Position numbers and translations under genes: made by a program
From: an uncultured Bacteroides sp.
GTDB taxonomy: Bacteria > Bacteroidota > Bacteroidia > Bacteroidales > Bacteroidaceae
DNA: 64,000 nucleotides
Direction: 5' to 3'
Assembly (NCBI RefSeq): GCF_963677945.1
Contig: NZ_OY782578.1
Coordinates: 2,943,258 to 3,007,257 of the forward strand
Shown here: one piece after another, positions 43,608-53,829 of the stretch
How positions within the stretch are numbered: the stretch's first letter is position 1
How the letters are laid out: the number at the start of each line of letters is the position of its first letter
Notes under the pieces: generated by a model
What the model was told of the DNA's origin: nothing
The model's input: the letters and a program-made list of their open reading frames with translations, nothing else
The model's database searches: none

Positions 43608-45365
43608 TTACTCTTTTATTTCTATAACCAAATTCAATTCATCTAATTGAGCCTGCTCCAAATAACCTGGTGCATCAGTCATAACATCGCGGCCAGAATT
43701 ATTTTTCGGGAATGCAATACAGTCGCGTATAGAATCAAGTCCGGCAAACAGAGATACCCAACGATCAAGGCCATAGGCCAATCCACCGTGAGGAGGAGCA
43801 CCAAACTTGAAGGCATTCATTAAGAAGCCAAATTGTTCCTGAGCTCTTTCTTCTGTAAAACCAAGGAGTTCGAACATTTTTTTCTGTAGAGCACTATCGT
43901 GAATACGGATAGAACCACCTCCTACTTCTACACCATTAATTACCATATCGTAAGCATTGGCACGAACTTCACCAGGATTAGTGTCAAGTAATGAAACATC
44001 TTCTAGTTTTGGAGAGGTAAATGGGTGGTGCATTGCCATGTAACGACCACTTTCTTCATCCCATTCAAACAGAGGGAAATCGATAACCCAAAGGCAAGCA
44101 AACGTATCTTTATTTCTTAAGCCTAATTGGTTACCCATTTCAAGACGAAGTTCGCAAAGTTGTTTGCGGGTTTTGTTAGCATCATCACCTGAAAGGATCA
44201 GGATTAAATCGCCGGGCTTTGCTCCAAAGGCAGCTTTAAGCTCCTGAAGAGTTTCCTGAGTATAGAATTTATCAACGCTTGATTTTACGTTTCCATCAGC
44301 TTCAACGCGAGCATAAACCATACCTTTGGCTCCAATCTGAGGACGCTTAACAAATTCTGTCAGGCCGTCTAATTGTTTACGAGTATATGATGCTGCTCCT
44401 TCTGCACAAATACCACCAATGTAAGCTGCACTATCGAATACAGGGAATCCTTTACCTTTTAGAATGTCCATCAATTCAACGAATTCCATTCCAAAGCGTA
44501 TGTCTGGTTTATCACTTCCGTAAAGCTTCATAGCATTATGCCATGTCATACGTGGAAATGCTTCAGTAATTTCAATACCGCGAATTGTTTTGAATAAATG
44601 TCTTGCCATTCCTTCAAAGGTGCTTATTACATCTTCTTGCTCAACAAAACTCATCTCGCAGTCTATCTGAGTAAACTCAGGTTGGCGGTCGGCACGAAGG
44701 TCTTCATCACGGAAACATTTAGCAATCTGGAAATAACGATCAAAACCTGATACCATCAACAACTGTTTGAAAAGTTGTGGCGACTGAGGCAATGCATAAA
44801 ATTGTCCCGGATTCATGCGTGAAGGAACTACGAAGTCGCGTGCACCTTCAGGTGTAGAACCGATAAGAATTGGAGTTTCTACTTCTAAGAATCCAAGTTT
44901 ATCAAGATAACTACGTACCTCGATAGTCATTTTATGACGAAGCTCAAGATTTGATCTAACAGCGTTACGGCGAAGATCAAGGTAACGATACTTCATACGA
45001 ATATCATCACCACCATCTGAATTATCTTCTATAGTGAAAGGAGGTGTTGCTGCGGTGTTAAGAACATTAAGTTCTGAAACAATAATCTCAATATCTCCTG
45101 TAGAAAGGTTTGCATTCTTATTTGAACGTTCGTTAACTTCACCTTTAACTTGTATTACAAATTCACGTCCAAGTTTGTTTGCTGCATCACATAACTCAGT
45201 GTTAACAGCATCGTTAAAAACAAGCTGGGTAATACCATAGCGGTCGCGGAGGTCAATAAATGTCATCCCCCCCATTTTTCTGGAGCGTTGCACCCATCCT
45301 GAAAGTGTTACTATTTTATTTACGTCGGAGATCTGAAGTTCCCCACAAGTATGCGTTCTATACAT
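43608..45365 (-). CDS. aspS: Aspartyl-tRNA synthetase
   Basis: A 585-residue class II synthetase, normal bacterial length. It has an N-terminal OB-fold ([20 protein letters not shown]), motif 2 [18 protein letters not shown] near 215, the bacterial GAD insertion (about 290-410) and motif 3 GLAYGLDRW near 535. It charges tRNA-Asp. A -7 box TAATTTTG (minus, 45406-45413) lies about 40 bases upstream. The LTA-synthase-like gene follows in the same direction after 70 bases. Confidence 0.96.
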   Translation of the reverse strand: MYRTHTCGELQISDVNKIVTLSGWVQRSRKMGGMTFIDLRDRYGITQLVFNDAVNTELCDAANKLGREFVIQVKGEVNERSNKNANLSTGDIEIIVSELNVLNTAATPPFTIEDNSDGGDDIRMKYRYLDLRRNAVRSNLELRHKMTIEVRSYLDKLGFLEVETPILIGSTPEGARDFVVPSRMNPGQFYALPQSPQLFKQLLMVSGFDRYFQIAKCFRDEDLRADRQPEFTQIDCEMSFVEQEDVISTFEGMARHLFKTIRGIEITEAFPRMTWHNAMKLYGSDKPDIRFGMEFVELMDILKGKGFPVFDSAAYIGGICAEGAASYTRKQLDGLTEFVKRPQIGAKGMVYARVEADGNVKSSVDKFYTQETLQELKAAFGAKPGDLILILSGDDANKTRKQLCELRLEMGNQLGLRNKDTFACLWVIDFPLFEWDEESGRYMAMHHPFTSPKLEDVSLLDTNPGEVRANAYDMVINGVEVGGGSIRIHDSALQKKMFELLGFTEERAQEQFGFLMNAFKFGAPPHGGLAYGLDRWVSLFAGLDSIRDCIAFPKNNSGRDVMTDAPGYLEQAQLDELNLVIEIKE

Positions 45366-45465
45366 ATTCTTTTATTCTTAGATTTTCTGTTTTGTATATT
45401 GGATGCAAAATTATATAAAAATCTTAATTTATCGATGTTTAGGGGGAATTATATTCAATAAAAAA

Positions 45466-45502
45466 AGAGAGCTAATTACAAATAAATTGTAACTAGCTCT
45501 CT
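45466..45502 (-). terminator. Terminator of tRNA-Pro copy 1
   Basis: 16-bp stem AGAGAGCTA.TTACAA with a 5-base loop, a T-run on the minus strand, 7 bases after the tRNA. Confidence 0.85.
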
Positions 45503-45508
45503 TGATTG

Positions 45509-45583
45509 TCGGGGTAGCGGGATTCGAACCCACGACCCCCTGCTCCCAAAGCAGGTGCGCTAACCGGACTGCGCTACACCCCG
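45509..45583 (-). tRNA. tRNA-Pro (anticodon TGG), copy 1
   Basis: Acceptor CGGGGTG/TACCCCG, anticodon stem CCTGC/GCAGG around loop TTTGGGA, anticodon TGG, T loop TTCGAAT, discriminator A. The body is identical to copies 2 and 3. CCA is not encoded. Confidence 0.96.
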
Positions 45584-45619
45584 ATAACTTTTGATAAGTA
45601 TTTCTTTTCAAAAGCGATG

Positions 45620-45650
45620 CAAAGATAGATGTTCTGTATGAATAATCCAA
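45620..45650 (-). promoter_or_regulatory. Promoter of tRNA-Pro copy 1
   Basis: Minus strand: TTGG (45647-45650), 19 bases, TATCTTTG (45620-45627). Confidence 0.75.
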
Positions 45651-46015
45651 GCTTTTAAGGCTTTTATTTTTAAACAAAAACTCTATAGATCTTCTTCTTT
45701 ATTGATTATCTAGTAGTTAACCTTTAAAATAAATTTCAATATTCTTTGTTTTAATTCTGTAATTAAGTGGTGAATCTATTTTTTCTATGAGAATTTAAGT
45801 GACTATAGGTTGATTAATAACTTTGAAAGTTCGATTTACGCTTTACTTAAAATGATATTGCATATTGAAAACACAATCTTTCTTTCAGGGTTATTCAAGT
45901 TTTATTTTTTATGATTGAAGAATGGATGTTGTTTATTGTAGTTTGGCATTATAACTATCAACCTATAATATCTTATTTCTCACTGAATAGAATCTTGAGC
46001 AATAATATCAAAAAA

Positions 46016-46044
46016 AAGAGTCTGAATAATTTATTCAGACTCTT
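46016..46044 (-). terminator. Terminator of tRNA-Pro copy 2
   Basis: Stem AAGAGTCTGAAT/ATTCAGACTCTT, then a T-run on the minus strand. Confidence 0.85.
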
Positions 46045-46049
46045 GATTG

Positions 46050-46124
46050 TCGGGGTAGCGGGATTCGAACCCACGACCCCCTGCTCCCAAAGCAGGTGCG
46101 CTAACCGGACTGCGCTACACCCCG
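46050..46124 (-). tRNA. tRNA-Pro (anticodon TGG), copy 2
   Basis: Same sequence as copy 1; loop TTTGGGA. It has its own promoter (46161-46191) and terminator. Confidence 0.96.
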
Positions 46125-46160
46125 ATGACTTCAGATAAGTATTTCTTTTCAAAAGCGATG

Positions 46161-46191
46161 CAAAGGTAGGTGTTTCGTATGAATTATCCAA
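46161..46191 (-). promoter_or_regulatory. Promoter of tRNA-Pro copy 2
   Basis: Minus strand: TTGG (46188-46191, inside TTTGG), 19 bases, TACCTTTG (46161-46168). Confidence 0.78.
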
Positions 46192-46556
46192 ACTTTTCAG
46201 GCTTTTATTTGAAAGAAAAAACTCTATTGGTCTTCTTTATCGCTGATTCTCTAATAGTTAACCTAAAAAATAAATTTCAATATTCTTTGTTTAAATTCAG
46301 CTATTAAGCGGTGGATATATTTTTTGTTTGAATATAAGTCTTTATAGGTTGATTAATAAATTAAAAAGTTCAAATTAAGTTCAGCTCAAAATGATATTGA
46401 ATTTTGAAGGTATAATCTTTCTTCCAGATTTATTCAAGTATGATTTTTTATTATTGGTGAATGGATATTATTTATTGAGATTTGCTTTTATAATTATTGG
46501 CCAATAATTTTTTCACTCTCTTTGAAGGTAGTTATGAGTAATAAATATAAAAAAAA

Positions 46557-46580
46557 GAGCCCGAATAATTATTCAGACTC
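46557..46580 (-). terminator. Terminator of tRNA-Pro copy 3
   Basis: On the minus strand GAGTCTGAAT pairs with ATTCGGGCTC (two G-U pairs) and is followed by a T-run. Confidence 0.8.
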
Positions 46581-46585
46581 CTTAG

Positions 46586-46660
46586 TCGGGGTAGCGGGAT
46601 TCGAACCCACGACCCCCTGCTCCCAAAGCAGGTGCGCTAACCGGACTGCGCTACACCCCG
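46586..46660 (-). tRNA. tRNA-Pro (anticodon TGG), copy 3
   Basis: Same sequence as copies 1 and 2. It is the first of the three in transcription direction, each as an autonomous unit. Confidence 0.96.
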
Positions 46661-46695
46661 ATGACTTCTGTAAGTATTTCCTTTCAAAAGCAATG

Positions 46696-46726
46696 CAAAG
46701 ATAGGCTCTTTATATCAAATATGCAA
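46696..46726 (-). promoter_or_regulatory. Promoter of tRNA-Pro copy 3
   Basis: Minus strand: TTGC (46723-46726), 19 bases, TATCTTTG (46696-46703). Confidence 0.7.
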
Positions 46727-46857
46727 GTTTATTCTGCTTATTTTTTTGTTATTTTAATTAATCACTTCTATCTAGCTGATTATAAGAAAGCTATAAATAC
46801 AAAAAAGTCTTCTTCAATTAATATGAAGAAGACTTTTTATTATAGAATTTGATTATA

Positions 46858-48045
46858 TTATTTAATAATATCTAATGCTTTAAAGCATTTCTCTAATTTG
46901 TTAACGGCGATGTCAATCTGTTCTTTTGAATGGGTTGCCATAAGAGAGAAACGAATTAAAGTATCTTCTGGTGCACATGCAGGTGGAATTACAGGATTAA
47001 CAAATACACCTTCATCAAACAACATTTTGGTAACCATAAATGTTTTCTCAATATCGCGTACATATAAAGGAATAATTGGAGTTGAAGTATTTCCTATTTC
47101 AAATCCTAATTCACGGAAACATTTAAGAGAATAATTTGTGATATCCCATAAATGATCAATACGTTCTGGCTCTGATTTCATAATCTGCAAAGCAGCACGT
47201 GCAGCTGCAGTGGCAGCAGGTGTGTTACTTGCACTAAACATATAAGAACGTGAATTGTGTCTCAGATAATTGATTATAGATTCATCAGCAGCAATAAAAC
47301 CACCAATTGCAGCAAGAGACTTACTGAAAGTTCCCATTATTAAATCAACATCTTTAGTCAAACCAAAGTGATCACAAGTGCCACGTCCATGATTTCCAAG
47401 GACTCCTAGTCCATGAGCTTCATCAACCATGATGTTCGCGTTGTATTGTTTTGCTAAACGTACAATCTCAGGCAAGTTTGCAACATCACCTTCCATACTG
47501 AAAACACCATCAACAACAATCAGCTTAATTTTATCTGGCTTACATTTTTGAAGTTCTTTCTCCAAAGAAGCCATGTCGTTGTGTTTAAACTTTAATGTCT
47601 GAGAGAAAGATAAACGTCTTCCATCAACAATTGAAGCGTGATCTCGTTCATCACAGATAATATAGTCTTCACGACCTGTAACACATGATACTACCCCTAA
47701 GTTTACTTGAAATCCGGTAGAATAGATAATTGCATCTTCTTTTCCTACGAATTCGGCTAGTTCTTTTTCTAGTTCCAGGTGAATGTCGAGTGTTCCGTTT
47801 AGGAAACGTGAGCCAGCACATCCTGTACCATATTTACGAGAAGCGTCTACTGCTGCTTCAATTACTTTTGGGTGGTTAGTAAGTCCTAAATATGAGTTAG
47901 AACCAAACATTAGTACTTTCTTGCCACTCATTATCACTTCAGTGTTCTGTTCACTTTCAATGCAACGGAAATAAGGATATACACCTTTAGCTTTAACTTG
48001 CTGTGGTATATCATATTTCTCTAATTTATCTTGTAATAATCCCAT
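46858..48045 (-). CDS. spt: Serine palmitoyltransferase (alpha-oxoamine synthase family)
   Basis: A 395-residue PLP enzyme of fold type I. It is close to the Bacteroides serine palmitoyltransferase that condenses serine with an acyl-CoA for sphingolipids, rather than KBL or BioF, judging by the start MGLLQDKLEKYD, VLMFGSNSYLGLTNHPKV, GTGCAGSRFLNGTLDIHLELE, ICDERDHASIVDGRRLSFSQ, DEAHGLGVLG, the PLP-lysine segment GTFSKSLAAIGGF and VIPPACAPEDTLIR. A -7 box TATCTTTG (minus, 48137-48144) lies about 90 bases upstream. A lipid-kinase gene diverges from it. Confidence 0.9.
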   Translation of the reverse strand: MGLLQDKLEKYDIPQQVKAKGVYPYFRCIESEQNTEVIMSGKKVLMFGSNSYLGLTNHPKVIEAAVDASRKYGTGCAGSRFLNGTLDIHLELEKELAEFVGKEDAIIYSTGFQVNLGVVSCVTGREDYIICDERDHASIVDGRRLSFSQTLKFKHNDMASLEKELQKCKPDKIKLIVVDGVFSMEGDVANLPEIVRLAKQYNANIMVDEAHGLGVLGNHGRGTCDHFGLTKDVDLIMGTFSKSLAAIGGFIAADESIINYLRHNSRSYMFSASNTPAATAAARAALQIMKSEPERIDHLWDITNYSLKCFRELGFEIGNTSTPIIPLYVRDIEKTFMVTKMLFDEGVFVNPVIPPACAPEDTLIRFSLMATHSKEQIDIAVNKLEKCFKALDIIK

Positions 48046-48273
48046 AATAATGCTTCGTAGGTCTCTCCTACCTTAATATTATATTATCAGTTATTTAATT
48101 TTGCTTGTTTTTCGTCCATTTTTGCAAAGACGGTCGCAAAGATAGCAATTTATGTGATTTATTAGTCTGTTTTATATAAAAAAAGTAACTTTCATTATAA
48201 AAGAATGCGTAAAAAGCTACTGTATTAAGATTAATATGTTACTTTTGTCGTTTGAATATTTTATCATATACGC

Positions 48274-49314
48274 ATGGATGAGAAGAAAAAAATACTATTT
48301 ATCGTTAATCCGATCTCAGGCACTCAGAGTAAAAAATTAATTTTGAATCAGTTAAATGAAAGAATAGATCAAAATAAATATGAGATTGAAATAAGATATA
48401 CAGAAAGAGCCGGCCATGCTGAAGAGATTGCTGCAAAGGCTGCCACAGATGGCGTTTATTGCGTAACTGCTATTGGCGGCGATGGAACTATTAATGAAAT
48501 CGGGCGTTCTCTTATTCATACCAACACTGTTTTAGGGATTATTCCTTGTGGATCAGGAAATGGATTGGCTCGCCATCTGCGAATACCTATGGATAGCCGT
48601 AAGGCTATAGATATAATCAATAAAGGGAATATTTCAGCTATTGATTATGGTAAAATAAACAATAAACCCTTCTTTTGTACTTGTGGTGTTGGTTTCGATG
48701 CTTTTGTAAGTCTTAAGTTTTCTGCTGCCGGAAGACGAGGCATTCTTACGTATTTGGAAAAGACACTGTTGGAATGTTTAAATTACAAACCGGAAACTTA
48801 TGAAGTTGAAAGTGAGGAGACTAAAACTAAGCATAAAGCTTTCTTGATTGCATGTGGTAATGCATCTCAATATGGTAATAATGCATATATTGCTCCTAAA
48901 GCTTCACTTCAGGATGGATTAATGAATGTTACTGTTTTAGAACCATTTACAGTAATAGATATTCCATCGCTTGCTTTTCAGTTATTCAATAAGACATTAG
49001 ACCAGAATAGCAGAATCAGGACCTTTAAAAGCAAAAAAATACATATTCATAGAACTCATCCTGGGCTAGTTCATTATGATGGTGACCCTGTTATGATGAA
49101 TGAAGAAATAGATGTAGAGATTATCGCAAAAGGTTTATTAGTAATAACTCCTGAAAAAGGTGATAGGGAACATAATGTATTAAAAAAAGCCTCTGACTAT
49201 TTCATAGGGTTGAAACCTAAAGGGGGAAATTTAGTGGAAGATATAACCCAAATAAACAAACAAATTATAGATAGAAATATTGAATTCTTTAAAAGATTAA
49301 CAAAGAAACAGTAA
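48274..49314 (+). CDS. Diacylglycerol/sphingoid-type lipid kinase
   Basis: A 346-residue protein of the DAGK catalytic family. It has KKILFIVNPISGTQSKK near the start, the nucleotide motif AIGGDGTINEIGRSL near 69, IPCGSGNGLARHLRIP near 91 and a C-terminal beta domain with HYDGDPVMM near 268. It would phosphorylate a lipid alcohol at the membrane. Because it diverges from spt, a sphingoid base is an attractive substrate, but sequence alone cannot distinguish this from diacylglycerol. A -7 box TACTTTTG lies at 48240-48247. Confidence 0.88.
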   Translation: MDEKKKILFIVNPISGTQSKKLILNQLNERIDQNKYEIEIRYTERAGHAEEIAAKAATDGVYCVTAIGGDGTINEIGRSLIHTNTVLGIIPCGSGNGLARHLRIPMDSRKAIDIINKGNISAIDYGKINNKPFFCTCGVGFDAFVSLKFSAAGRRGILTYLEKTLLECLNYKPETYEVESEETKTKHKAFLIACGNASQYGNNAYIAPKASLQDGLMNVTVLEPFTVIDIPSLAFQLFNKTLDQNSRIRTFKSKKIHIHRTHPGLVHYDGDPVMMNEEIDVEIIAKGLLVITPEKGDREHNVLKKASDYFIGLKPKGGNLVEDITQINKQIIDRNIEFFKRLTKKQ

Positions 49315-49335
49315 TTTATGTGGTAAATTAATTTA

Positions 49336-50046
49336 CTACATATTTAGATAATATTCTTTGGTTAGTTCAATATACTCACGAGTATATTGATGCCTTGATA
49401 ATTCAATTATTAAATCATTTGGTCTAGCAAAAATTGCATCTTTTTTGTTAGAAAAGGATATTAATACTCTTTTAGGCAAGCTATCTTGTTTGGGCAATAC
49501 ATTTGTCTGTCTAATGGGGGTTAAATCAAAATTAGCTGCAATTTCTACAATTTTGTCGATAACAACTGCCGGAATAATTAATGAAAACTTTCCATTGGGA
49601 GATAATAGCTTTGCAGCGCCTTCAATAAGTTCATAATATGAAAGCTCATTCGTATGCCGGGCTGTGCTTCGCCTAATATCTGGAGGTAACAAGGACTTTG
49701 AGAAGTATGGAGGATTGGAAACAATAACATCAAATTTAGTATTGCTTTCAAAGGTTTTAAAATCTGCATGTATAATAGAAATCCGCTTACCCCATGGTGA
49801 TATATCTTTATTGTCAGTAGCCTGAATTACAGCATTATTGTCAATCTCTACAGCAAAAATTTCAGCATTACAACGTTGTGCAATCATTAAGGCTACAAGT
49901 CCGGTTCCTGCACCAATATCTAAAATAGAATTTGCATTAGACACATCTGTCCAAGCTCCTAAAAGAACTCCGTCTGTCCCAACTTTCATGGCGCATTTAT
50001 CGTGCCATACTGTGAATTGTTTAAATCTAAAATATGGATTAGGCAT
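49336..50046 (-). CDS. tRNA1(Val) adenine-37 N6-methyltransferase (TrmN6-like)
   Basis: A 236-residue SAM-dependent methyltransferase. The start FRFKQFTVWHDKCAMKVGTDGVLLGAW (residues about 6-32) is typical of YfiC/TrmN6. The SAM loop LDIGAGTGLVALMIAQ lies near 42 and the adenine-specific motif VSNPPYF near 107. It modifies A37 of a tRNA in E. coli; the target here is inferred. Convergent with the lipid kinase gene and divergent from lon. Confidence 0.87.
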   Translation of the reverse strand: MPNPYFRFKQFTVWHDKCAMKVGTDGVLLGAWTDVSNANSILDIGAGTGLVALMIAQRCNAEIFAVEIDNNAVIQATDNKDISPWGKRISIIHADFKTFESNTKFDVIVSNPPYFSKSLLPPDIRRSTARHTNELSYYELIEGAAKLLSPNGKFSLIIPAVVIDKIVEIAANFDLTPIRQTNVLPKQDSLPKRVLISFSNKKDAIFARPNDLIIELSRHQYTREYIELTKEYYLNM

Positions 50047-50172
50047 TGCAGATTATTGAATTTTCGCCAAAAATAAATATTTTAAATAGTTTTTGTGTGT
50101 TTTTGAAATAATATTTAGCATTTACACTGTTCTTTTCTTTCATTGGAGTTTTATTTTTAATAAAGAATAGAT

Positions 50173-50180
50173 TACCTTTG
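50173..50180 (+). promoter_or_regulatory. -7 box of the lon operon
   Basis: TACCTTTG, 47 bases before the lon ATG. A TTGG occurs upstream at 50143-50146, but with a long 26-base spacer. No CIRCE-like heat-shock element was recognised. Confidence 0.5.
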
Positions 50181-50227
50181 CATTCGGTTTTAACTGTCGA
50201 AAGATATAACCTCGAATAACAAATAAA

Positions 50228-52687
50228 ATGATAAGAAAAGGATATTTAAGTGAAATGGAAGACTCAAATGATAATGGTTTCTCATTTATAGCAGATTTTG
50301 AAGGTAATGAGGAACAGATGTTTGATATTAAAGTGGATGACAGCCTTCCTGTCTTACCTCTGCGGAATATGGTTTTATTCCCAGGCGTTGTATTACCAAT
50401 ATCTGTAGGAAGAAAATCATCACTAAAACTTGTAAATGATGCATATAAAAGCAATGCATATATTGCAGTTGTTTGTCAGAAAGCAGCTGAAACAGAAAAC
50501 CCTGATTTTGAAGACTTACATACAATTGGAACTATTGCAAAAATAGTTCGTGTTCTTGAAATGCCAGATCAGTCCACAACTGTAATTCTTCAGGGAATGA
50601 AACGTTTTGAGCTAGAAAGTCTATCAGAAACATTTCCGTATTTGTTAGGCAAAGTTAAGTTGCTGGAAGAAGCATTACCTGCTAAAGAAAATAAAGAATT
50701 TGATGCATTGGTTGATGCTTGCAAAGATTTGACTATTAGATATATAAAAGTTTCAGGAACTTTACATCAAGATTCAGCTTTTGCTATAAAAAATATCAGT
50801 AACAAAATGTTCCTGATTAACTTTATATGCACAAATATGCCTTTAAAGAAAGATGAAAAGGTGGAATTACTGCAGATTAATTCTTTGCAGGAAAGAGCTT
50901 ATCATCTTTTGGAAATTCTAAATAGAGAAGTACAACTAGCTGAAATAAAGGCATCTATTCAGATGCGTGCCAGAGAAGATATTGATCAGCAACAAAGAGA
51001 ATATTTTCTACAGCAGCAGATAAAAACAATTCAAGATGAACTTGGTGGCGGACAAGATCAAGAGGTGGAAGAGCTACGTCAGAAAGCTACTAAAATGCAG
51101 TGGAGTAAAGAAGTCAATGAAATTTTCAATAAAGAATTGGCTAAACTGGAACGTACTCATTCGCAATCGCCAGATTATAGTGTTCAGCTAAACTACTTGC
51201 AAACAATGCTAAGTTTGCCTTGGAATGCCTATTCTACAGATAATTTCAATTTAAAGAATGCTGAAAAAACGCTGAATAAAGACCATTACGGACTCGAAAA
51301 GGTAAAAGAAAGAATTCTTGAACATTTGGCTGTATTAAAATTAAAAGGTGATTTAAAATCTCCTATTATATGTCTTTATGGCCCTCCGGGAGTAGGAAAA
51401 ACATCTTTAGGTAAATCAATTGCTGCTGCATTGAAAAGAAAATATATCAGAATGTCTTTAGGTGGAATTCATGATGAAGCAGAAATCAGAGGTCACAGAA
51501 AGACATATATTGGTGCAATGCCTGGACGTATAATCAAAGGATTAATTAAAGCCGGGTCATCTAATCCGGTTTTCATTCTGGATGAAATAGATAAAGTTGG
51601 AGCTGACCGTCAGGGAGATCCATCATCTGCATTGCTTGAAGTGCTTGATCCTGAACAGAATGGAACATTCCACGATAATTATCTGGATGTTGATTATGAC
51701 TTATCAAAAGTAATGTTTATTGCAACAGCAAATAATCTTAATACAATTCCTCAACCATTATTGGATCGTATGGAATTGATTGAGGTAAGTGGATATATCA
51801 CAGAAGAAAAAATTGAAATTGCTCGTCGACATCTTGTACCTAAAGAAATGGAGGCAACCGGTATTTCAAAGAATGATATAAAAATTCCGAAAGATACATT
51901 AGAAACAATTATAGAATCATACACTCGTGAAAGTGGTGTTCGTGAACTTGAAAAGAAGATTGGTAAGATTCTGAGAAAGTTAGCTCGTCAATATGCAACT
52001 GATGGTTTTTTCAACAAGAAGGATATTAAATCTGAAGATTTATATGATTTGCTTGGAGCTGAAGAATATTCGAAGGACAAATATCAGGGAAATGAATATG
52101 CAGGAGTTGTAACCGGACTTGCCTGGACTGCAGTTGGTGGCGAAATTCTTTTTGTTGAAACAAGTTTAAGTAAAGGTAAAGGTGGAAAACTTACTTTAAC
52201 TGGAAACTTGGGCGATGTAATGAAAGAATCTGCGATGCTTGCACTAGAGTATATTAAAGCTCACTCTTCTATTCTGGCTATTGATGATGAAATATTCGAA
52301 AACTGGAATATTCACGTACATGTACCTGAAGGTGCCATCCCAAAAGATGGTCCATCTGCCGGTATAACAATGGCAACCTCATTAGCATCTGCTTTAACTC
52401 AGAGAAAAGTAAAAAGAAATCTGGCTATGACAGGTGAAATCACCCTGCGTGGAAAGATACTTCCTGTAGGTGGTATAAAAGAAAAGATTTTAGCAGCTAA
52501 GCGTGCTGGAATAAAAGAGATTATTTTAAGTACTGAGAACAAAAAGAACATAGACGAAATTCAGGAAGTTTATCTTAAAGGATTAACGTTTCACTATGTA
52601 AGTGATATTAAAGAAGTATTTGCACTGGCACTAACTAATGAAAAAGTTGCTGATGCGATTGATTTCTCCATGAAACCAAAAAAGTAA
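50228..52687 (+). CDS. lon: ATP-dependent Lon protease
   Basis: An 819-residue cytoplasmic protease. It has an N-terminal LON domain ([22 protein letters not shown] near 38-59), a coiled coil with [18 protein letters not shown] near 256, the AAA+ Walker [14 protein letters not shown] near 388, Walker [11 protein letters not shown], and a C-terminal Ser/Lys protease ([19 protein letters not shown] near 708; [15 protein letters not shown] near 752). It degrades misfolded and regulatory proteins. The stop is directly followed by the tgt start, then lptF/G, so the three genes form an operon. Confidence 0.95.
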   Translation: MIRKGYLSEMEDSNDNGFSFIADFEGNEEQMFDIKVDDSLPVLPLRNMVLFPGVVLPISVGRKSSLKLVNDAYKSNAYIAVVCQKAAETENPDFEDLHTIGTIAKIVRVLEMPDQSTTVILQGMKRFELESLSETFPYLLGKVKLLEEALPAKENKEFDALVDACKDLTIRYIKVSGTLHQDSAFAIKNISNKMFLINFICTNMPLKKDEKVELLQINSLQERAYHLLEILNREVQLAEIKASIQMRAREDIDQQQREYFLQQQIKTIQDELGGGQDQEVEELRQKATKMQWSKEVNEIFNKELAKLERTHSQSPDYSVQLNYLQTMLSLPWNAYSTDNFNLKNAEKTLNKDHYGLEKVKERILEHLAVLKLKGDLKSPIICLYGPPGVGKTSLGKSIAAALKRKYIRMSLGGIHDEAEIRGHRKTYIGAMPGRIIKGLIKAGSSNPVFILDEIDKVGADRQGDPSSALLEVLDPEQNGTFHDNYLDVDYDLSKVMFIATANNLNTIPQPLLDRMELIEVSGYITEEKIEIARRHLVPKEMEATGISKNDIKIPKDTLETIIESYTRESGVRELEKKIGKILRKLARQYATDGFFNKKDIKSEDLYDLLGAEEYSKDKYQGNEYAGVVTGLAWTAVGGEILFVETSLSKGKGGKLTLTGNLGDVMKESAMLALEYIKAHSSILAIDDEIFENWNIHVHVPEGAIPKDGPSAGITMATSLASALTQRKVKRNLAMTGEITLRGKILPVGGIKEKILAAKRAGIKEIILSTENKKNIDEIQEVYLKGLTFHYVSDIKEVFALALTNEKVADAIDFSMKPKK

Positions 52688-53818
52688 ATGACATTTGACC
52701 TACAATACACGGATTCTAAATCAAATGCTCGTGCCGGATTAATAACTACTGATCACGGGCAGATTGAGACTCCGATTTTTATGCCTGTTGGAACAATAGG
52801 TTCTGTAAAAGCAGTGCATCAAACAGAATTAATCCAGGATATTAAAGCGCAGATAATTCTTGGTAATACTTATCATCTGTATTTGCGTCCGGGACTTGAT
52901 GTTCTAGAAAAGGCAGGCGGGTTACACAAATTTAATAGTTTTGATCGCCCCATGCTGACGGATAGTGGTGGATTTCAGGTTTTCTCGTTATCTGGCATTA
53001 GAAAGTTAAGAGAAGAAGGCGCTGAGTTTCGTTCACATATTGATGGAAGCAAACATATATTTACCCCTGAAAAAGTTATGGATATTGAACGTATAATTGG
53101 GGCAGATATAATGATGGCTTTTGATGAATGTCCTCCTGGTGATTCTGATTATGCCTATGCTAAAAAATCTCTTGGCTTAACACATCGCTGGTTAGATCGT
53201 TGTATTAACCGATTCAATGAAACAGAACCTAAATACGGATACAATCAATCTTTATTTCCTATTGTCCAGGGATGTGTTTATCCTGATCTGCGTAAACAGT
53301 CTGCAGAGTTTATTGCTTCAAAAGAATGCGATGGAAATGCTATTGGTGGTCTGGCAGTTGGGGAACCTGTAGATAAAATGTACGAGATGATTGAATTGGT
53401 AAATGAAATTTTGCCAAAAGAAAAGCCTCGATATCTCATGGGTGTAGGAACTCCTGTGAATATTCTGGAAGGAATAGAAAGAGGTGTTGATATGTTCGAC
53501 TGCGTTATGCCTACCCGTAATGGCCGTAATGGTATGTTATTTACTAAAGACGGTATTATGAATATGCGTAATAAAAAATGGGAAACTGACTTCTCTCCTA
53601 TTGAAGCTGATGGAGCTTCATACGTAGATACGCTTTATTCAAGAGCATATTTGCGTCACTTATTCCATGCACAAGAGTTGTTAGCTATGCAGATTGCATC
53701 GATTCATAACCTGGCATTTTATTTATGGTTGGTTGGTGAAGCTCGTAAACATATTATTGCGGGTGATTTTTCTACATGGAAGCCTATGATGGTTAATCGG
53801 ATTTCGACAAGATTATAA
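52688..53818 (+). CDS. tgt: tRNA-guanine transglycosylase, lacking the canonical zinc cysteines
   Basis: A 376-residue enzyme exchanging G34 for a queuine precursor in tRNA. It has the catalytic Asp motif TDSGGFQVFSL near 97, GGLAVGEP near 221, and DCVMPTRNGRNGMLF near 272 including the second Asp. In E. coli Tgt three zinc cysteines (CDCYTC) precede NYSRAYL; here the matching stretch is DGASYVDTLYSRAYL with no cysteine, although the zinc His context SIHNLAFY is kept. This may be general for the group. Operon with lon and lptF/G. Confidence 0.93.
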   Translation: MTFDLQYTDSKSNARAGLITTDHGQIETPIFMPVGTIGSVKAVHQTELIQDIKAQIILGNTYHLYLRPGLDVLEKAGGLHKFNSFDRPMLTDSGGFQVFSLSGIRKLREEGAEFRSHIDGSKHIFTPEKVMDIERIIGADIMMAFDECPPGDSDYAYAKKSLGLTHRWLDRCINRFNETEPKYGYNQSLFPIVQGCVYPDLRKQSAEFIASKECDGNAIGGLAVGEPVDKMYEMIELVNEILPKEKPRYLMGVGTPVNILEGIERGVDMFDCVMPTRNGRNGMLFTKDGIMNMRNKKWETDFSPIEADGASYVDTLYSRAYLRHLFHAQELLAMQIASIHNLAFYLWLVGEARKHIIAGDFSTWKPMMVNRISTRL

Positions 53819-53829
53819 CAAATAAAAGG

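Larger units (their letters stand above)
45466..46730. repeat. Tandem duplication of a tRNA-Pro unit, about 540-550 bases each
   Basis: Three copies of terminator, tRNA-Pro and promoter follow each other, at 45466-46015, 46016-46556 and from 46557 on. The spacers 45584-46015 and 46125-46556 can be aligned along their whole length, with many identical blocks (for example TAAATTTCAATATTCTTTG and ATAGGTTGATTAATAA). The third copy is alignable only through its promoter region, to about 46710. tRNA starts are 541 and 536 bases apart. The spacers have no coding region. Confidence 0.85.

Noticed and set aside
45911-46704. Short ORFs whose translations contain GVAGFEPTTPCSQSRCANR or SAVRLAHLLWEQGVVGSN around the tRNA-Pro genes (also 45429-45677 and 45973-46191)
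   Set aside because: These are the well-known artefact translations of tRNA-Pro genes. They overlap perfect cloverleaf tRNAs.
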